Shown: piece by piece, positions 59,066 through 64,000 of the stretch
Layout of the letters: each line of letters starts with the position of its first letter
Position numbering within the stretch: position 1 is the stretch's first letter
Assembly: GCA_963971575.1 (NCBI GenBank)
Contig: OZ020618.1
Span: 33,458,731-33,522,730 of the forward strand
From: Liopterus haemorrhoidalis
Lineage: Eukaryota; Arthropoda; Insecta; Coleoptera; Dytiscidae
Direction of reading: 5' to 3'
Length of the DNA: 64,000 bases
The notes under the pieces: model-generated
What the model was told of the DNA's origin: nothing
What the model saw: only the letters and a program-made list of their open reading frames with translations
Databases searched by the model: none
Made by a program: the position numbers and the translations under genes

Positions 59066-59859
59066 ATGGGCGCCGAAAGAAAGTGCACGTACTTATCCTT
59101 TAAGCTCGCGACACCCTTACTATTGAGTACTAAGTCATGACCAGTGTTGCCATGCCTAAAATACCGAATTCGGTAGATACGATTCGAAAAATTCGATAGA
59201 TTTTTAAATTAAAAACAATGAAAATTATTATAAAAATTATTAAACAAAAAAAAAAAAAATAATTTTAGCAACAATTACATTTTATAAACTTGTTACCTTT
59301 AAATTATGGAATCAAACCAGTTTTTTTTTTAATATTTGCGAATATTGTTGGTTTAGTTATTAGTATTGTTGGTCGAAGAAAGTTGGTAGTTATTTGATTC
59401 ACATTAAATAGCTGTTTGGCCTTGCTTCTGATTGGTTAAGTGCGTAGCCAAGTTTACATGTAGTTACGTATTTTTTAAAAGGATGGTATGTCGAATATCA
59501 ACGTAATCAGTTAAACAGTTTAGTTACATAAAATATGCACAGTCTCAGAAATCAGACTCAGACCGTGTCATCTTTTCACAATACAAATATTTAAAAAATT
59601 ACATAACTTGCTTGTATATGCGTATAAAAAACGGTTAATATTGTATCAAGTTGCGATAAAAACTTATGAAAACCATGTTGGCTAATTTCGCAACATATAA
59701 AACATCATTATTAATAGATGTAGTGTCACCTACGCAACGTATTAAGTTGTTTGGTAAATCTAGGCATCAATTTGAACATTGTTTTGTGAATTACGTGGGA
59801 ACATATACTCACGAAACTCTTCACATGTATGGCAAAGGAATTACGATCATTATCAATAC
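59066..59859. other. No identifiable gene
   Basis: Includes CCAGTGTTGCCATGCCTAAA (59141), which may be another hAT end, and AT-rich sequence. Confidence 0.35.
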
Positions 59860-59867
59860 ACTACAAT

Positions 59868-60147
59868 CAGAGGCGGATTTATTGGAGGGCGCACCGGGCG
59901 CGCGCCCTGGGCCCCGACTTCTGAAGGGCCCCGCAAAACCCCAACTTTCCACTAATGACACTAAGTTTTGTTTCATACGTATAATTTTAATTACTTACAA
60001 GTTTACAATCAGCGGTAAAACCTGATGTTTATATTCGCTTATTTATTTAAAAATATGGTTAAATGTATTTTCCCTGTCTCTCTCTTTTTTAAGGGGCCCA
60101 ATATTGTCTCGTGCGCCCGGGCCTCAACCAGCCTTAATCCACTTCTG
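59868..60147. mobile_element. hAT MITE, TSD ACTACAAT (second copy of the 12632 family)
   Basis: 280 bp, opposite orientation to 12632-12916 and highly similar throughout. Ends CAGAGGCGGATTTATTGG and AGCCTTAATCCACTTCTG, flanked by ACTACAAT at 59860-59867 and 60148-60155. Confidence 0.93.
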
Positions 60148-60155
60148 ACTACAAT

Positions 60156-62890
60156 GTTTTCCAAAGTGGGTTACTTAGAATCTTAAGGTTCCGTGAAAAT
60201 GGCAGGGGTTCCATAAAGACAAGGTGACCAAATGAAGCGATTTTTTTCGCAATATTGTTTTTTTTTTTTTTCAATATTCAAACTTCATTTAAAGGTACAA
60301 ATAAATAAATCCAAGTATTAGTAATGCCAAAATAATAGGTAAATGCCATTATCAGTTATGGATTTTTGGTGGCCACATGCTGTTCCCTTTAAACCATTGT
60401 TAAATCATTTTAGTCACCAAGTCATGTTACTATATTTTGAAATGAAACTATAAATATTACAACAAGGCATACTACTAGGCAACGATCAGTCCATCGAGAG
60501 ATTATCCAAAATTACGTACCTCGGACAACTCCATAAAGGCTGGTTTACATCTAGCAAGTAGAAGCAAATTAAATGGGCAATTTTTCGTAAGCAAATAACT
60601 AAACAAGTATTCGGGCAGGTAATTCTAGCAAGTTCAATTGCTGACTAACTGTTAAACTATTAAAATGGAATCTGAATGTAAAAAACAAGTTAGCAATAAA
60701 AAATGTGCCAAAATTATTATTTACACGTATGTTAGAGTTGCTCTAGGAAGAGATTGGAAAGGAAGAGATGGAAATTTGCGAAAGAAAATATGTTTCCGCC
60801 TTTTACGTAATGTAAGAACGCCTGCTAATTCAAAAGAAGATGTCTTAATAGGCTTACCATACGTCGAAGGTATGGTCCCAGCGTCCCGGCCAGTTTGTCA
60901 TTTTGTCCCGGATATTTGGTAAAAATTAAAAAGTGCCGAATATACACGCAGTACAAAAAGTGTAGCATCGGAAAATGGCGATTAGGCAACTAATTAAAAA
61001 TAACAAAGAATATTTGAAATTAATTTCTCGCTAGTGATAAATGATTAATATGTAAATTTTTAATAATACGTTATGTTCAATTAAGAGTAATTAAAAATTA
61101 TTACTACGTATAACTTGTTTCTTTGGTTTAAGTGTAACTAGATTTTAAATTCTACTAATTGTTAACGTTTGATTGTAGCTTTTGCTTATTCTGTTTAGTA
61201 AAAGCCAACTAACATTTAAGAATTTGCTGGTGACAACTTAAGTAAATTAAAATTCCATATGGTTCCGTGTAAATGTTTGGAATAGCTTAAAATTTTTATT
61301 TTTTGTTAACCACTTTTCAATCATAAGTACTTAGCGTAGAAGCAAAATCTCAAAATTGGCCCGGTTTGAGAAAAAAATATTATGGTAAGTCAATATCTTA
61401 ACAAGCCAAGTATGTGCGCTGGTAACTTACTTAAGGAGCAAGAGACATATATAGAGCCTTGTGGCCTGTGACTGATTTTCAAACGGCGCGCATGAAATAT
61501 CTGAAGTCCTCCGCCCTCAACTACTGTCTCGTTCTCAAGAAATTTTCTGAATTTATAATACCTCTCCACAAGCGGGGGGATTTTGAATATACCCCCCGCT
61601 CAGTGGTACTCAAGTTGTTTTCTGAATTTTTCTCCCTTGCTCCCATTTATTAATATGTGGTACCCAGTTCAATTTACTCCGGCCCGTGCAGGATCTTTAG
61701 CATTAAATATGGCCCCAGTATGGGAAAAACTTGATCACCACAGGTATACTGGTGAGAGATATAATAAAATTTTACGTCTTCTCCACTCCAGGAATCTGTA
61801 CGGTGCAGTATCATGTCAGATGATACCGAAAGAAGTTAGATAGAAGATAAGAAAAAATACCTTAAAATGTGGATCTGCATATACCCAGAGTCTGTCAAGT
61901 CGACCGAATCAGCAACGATGATGTAACCCAGAGAAATAATCTAAGATTAGGAATTATCTTAGATCAAGCAGTTCATATAGAAAATGAAGCTAGAATATAT
62001 TGTTTATGTAATGAGGAAGGAGCACAAATACTGTATTCTGCATAATATTGTACAGGGAAAGGTCGAAGGGAGAGATTCCGAAAGACCAAGAATCTCCTAG
62101 CTCTATAACCTAAGACAATGGTTTGGAGCTACATCCACAAAACTATTTCAGAAAGCAGCTAACAAAGTGCAGAAATTGCCGTGAATGGCACTTCGACAGT
62201 AAATGTTAAAGTAAGCCTTATCGTACGGAATAGAGTGGATAAGACAATACTTCTCTTGCCTTATCCACCACTTCAAGAAGATATACGTATGTATTTATTT
62301 ACGATACGATATATATTTTCATTACTAACAATTTGCTACAACGTAACTATTTTTGTTTCTTCAAAATTGGATAGAAGAAATATAAATTTCGATAAAAAAT
62401 TCTGCAATTTTTATATGACAGATAAATGTCAATAAATCATTTATATTGAAGGACTACTTGAAGAACAATGTGGCGGAAATTGGTATTCTCCCGCAGCAGT
62501 GGTGAGTGAATTGTGCCAAATGATATTTTTTGAATGAAAGACTTGGGGTATTGCCAAGAAAGAATATGATGGATATTTATTTAAACAATAAATTGTGTAC
62601 GTGATCAGTATCAGAATTTCCGCTGCTTGCAATTCATAAATAACTAATGCATCTGTGCTATTTTATTCTACATTATAATTAAAGTTGAAGTAAATAAATT
62701 GTGTAATGTGTATTTTAAAGCACACATTTTTATTCAATAATAAATATACATATACACAAGGGTGGATCCAGAAGCACAGGATGGCGGATCTGGCTATGAA
62801 GACGGATCATGGTTCTCAAAAAACTTGTATGTGTATCATTCTTATTTTAAATGGAATATGCAATTTTTCTTCTTATTCAATAGTATTTTA
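60156..62890. other. No supportable gene
   Basis: CAATGTTTTCCAAAGTGGG (60152) looks like a hAT end abutting the MITE. GGCTGGTTTACATCTAGCAAG (60539) recalls a MITE terminus. A frame 60665-60922 (MESECKKQVSNKK onward) matches nothing I know. 61440-61850 is slightly richer in GC but without a recognisable domain. Confidence 0.35.
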
Positions 62891-62897
62891 TTACGTA

Positions 62898-63065
62898 CTA
62901 GCTGATGTACTCGTACTTCGTACGGTTTTTGTTAGATACATTTTTATTGATAAGAGATTATGATAAGTGTATATGTAGCACTCCCCATAGCCCTCCAAAT
63001 ATTCATTTTATTAAAAACTACATTTAACAGAAAATAATCGTTTCTTTAATCTAAACTAAGAGAAA
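62898..63065 (-). mobile_element. Helitron family B 3' end fragment
   Basis: Minus-strand 3' end CTAG at 62901-62898 with a perfect hairpin, CGTACGAAGTACG, just inside. Continues ~165 bp similar to 34567-34740 (GAAAATAATCGTTTCTTTAA), then meets LINE sequence. The 5' end is absent. Confidence 0.65.
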
Positions 63066-63077
63066 GACATATTAGAG

Positions 63078-64000
63078 TCTATGGATAAAAAAATACAGGT
63101 CGACGCTATCTACACCGATTTCTGCAAGGCCTTTGATAAAGTCATTCACAGCATCTTAATAAGAAAAGTACACGAAATCGGTGTGCATGGTTTCCCAGTA
63201 TCAGTTAATGGGTCTCTATCGAAATTTTTCAATTCTACTTCCGATGTGCCACAAGGATCTCATTTAGGACCCTTGTTCTTTGTCATCTATATCAATGATT
63301 TAATTATCTGCTTCAAAAATAGTAATCCTTCTGTTCGCAGACGATATGAAATTTTATAGACCTATAAAAGCTCTCACTGATTGCCTGCTACTTCAAGCCG
63401 ACCTAGAACGTTTTCATACGTATTGTATATTAAATAAACTATCGTTGAATTACTCTAAATGTAACATTATATCTTTCAGCAGAAAGATCTGGGACTTTTA
63501 CTTGATAACAAACTTTTATTTGATTCTCATATTAGCCAACGTCTGTAGAAAAGCGTACAAAATGTTAGGATTCATTATCAGATCATGCAAATATTTTCAA
63601 AACACCAAACACATAATTCTACTTTATAACACGTATGTTTTAAGCCAAGTAAATGTTTGTAGCTCCATATGGACTCAGTATAATGTGTACTTATATACAT
63701 AGGATAGAAAGAATTAAAAAATGTTTTATAAGATTTATATCCAACAGATGTCCTATTTCTGGAAATTCATACAATACTTCATGTGCATACTTCCAAATTC
63801 TAACACTACAAGCTAAAAGAAATTTATCCGATGCATTGTATCTAAAGAAATTAATAATTGGTCAAATAGATTGCATACCGCTCCTAAATAAAATAAATTT
63901 TAATGTTAAAACAAAAAGTCTCAGAAACAAAATTCTTTTTCATCAGCCATTTGCCAGAACAAATTCTATGGGGCTTGGATCACCGGTCCGAAAAAAAAAA
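63078..64000 (+). pseudogene. LINE (Jockey-like) RT remnant, runs off window end
   Basis: MDKKIQVDAIYTDFCKAFDK (block A), SDVPQGSHLGPLFFVIYIND (block B), the catalytic FADD at 63334-63345 after a frameshift, then LNKLSLNYSKCNIISFSRK, CRKAYKMLGFIIRSCKYFQN, a frameshift near 63705, KKCFIRFISNRC and INFNVKTKSLRNKILFHQPF to the edge. Compared with family members there is a short deletion after block A and another before the thumb (DLGLLLDNKLLFDSH is only partly in frame). 5'-truncated, at least three frameshifts, non-functional. Confidence 0.88.

Noticed and set aside
60665..60922. 85-codon frame as a real gene
   Set aside because: No recognisable domain, no splice signals, and adjacent repeat-like words (TCCCGGCCAG); support is insufficient.

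Overview
The window looks like a gene-poor, strongly AT-rich stretch of an animal nuclear genome, most probably an arthropod and likely an insect. The evidence is spliced exon candidates, an Inr/DPE-type promoter, Jockey-like LINEs, Tc1/mariner, hAT and Helitron elements, and a multi-copy protein family I recall from insect genomes. I see no bacterial operon, rRNA operon or CRISPR array. Nearly everything recognisable is a mobile element, mostly decayed and often nested.

Layout. 1-9390 is a Helitron cluster. A minus-strand copy enters from the left edge, a broken minus-strand LINE follows, and then two plus-strand Helitrons lie head to tail, 4 bp apart. They are built from ~290 or ~420 bp tandem units around CACCCCTTTAGGGGT and end in a palindrome with (TA)n tracts. 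9787-9961 is a plausible promoter plus signal-peptide first exon. 10225-12297 is the 3' part of an older Helitron with a helicase relic, split by a hAT element. 14212-16880 is a decayed multi-copy ORF split by another hAT. 17329-20651 is a composite with inverted ends, tandem repeats, retroposon tails and an internal TIR element carrying a 5' coding exon. 22131-23511 is a family called C here. 25492-27121 is a Tc1-like element. 29279-30608 is an internally deleted TIR transposon. 32263-32612 is a tyrosine-recombinase relic. 34567-39233 is a Helitron interrupted by a second Helitron and a pogo-like MITE. 39634-40750 and 56945-58014 are further family C copies with tRNA-like modules. 43908-44164 is a possible terminal coding exon. 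45058-53713 holds LINE remnants, a 16-bp-unit foldback element, MITEs, a hAT transposase end and a dead mariner. 55350-55400 has a hammerhead-ribozyme-like core. A LINE reverse transcriptase runs off the right edge.

Possible host gene. Exon 9913-9961 (MKVFYLLSGVLLITHL, then a phase-1 GTAAGT donor) is phase-compatible with two downstream acceptors. One is at 25434, in a short exon candidate cut by the Tc1 element. The other is at 43908, in an 84-codon exon followed by AATAAA. If the second junction is real, the product is a ~101-residue secreted protein of unknown family with a ~34 kb intron full of transposons. This is inference and needs RNA evidence.

Element boundaries come from inverted ends and target-site duplications read directly in the sequence. 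Family names are from memory of conserved motifs. No search was run.
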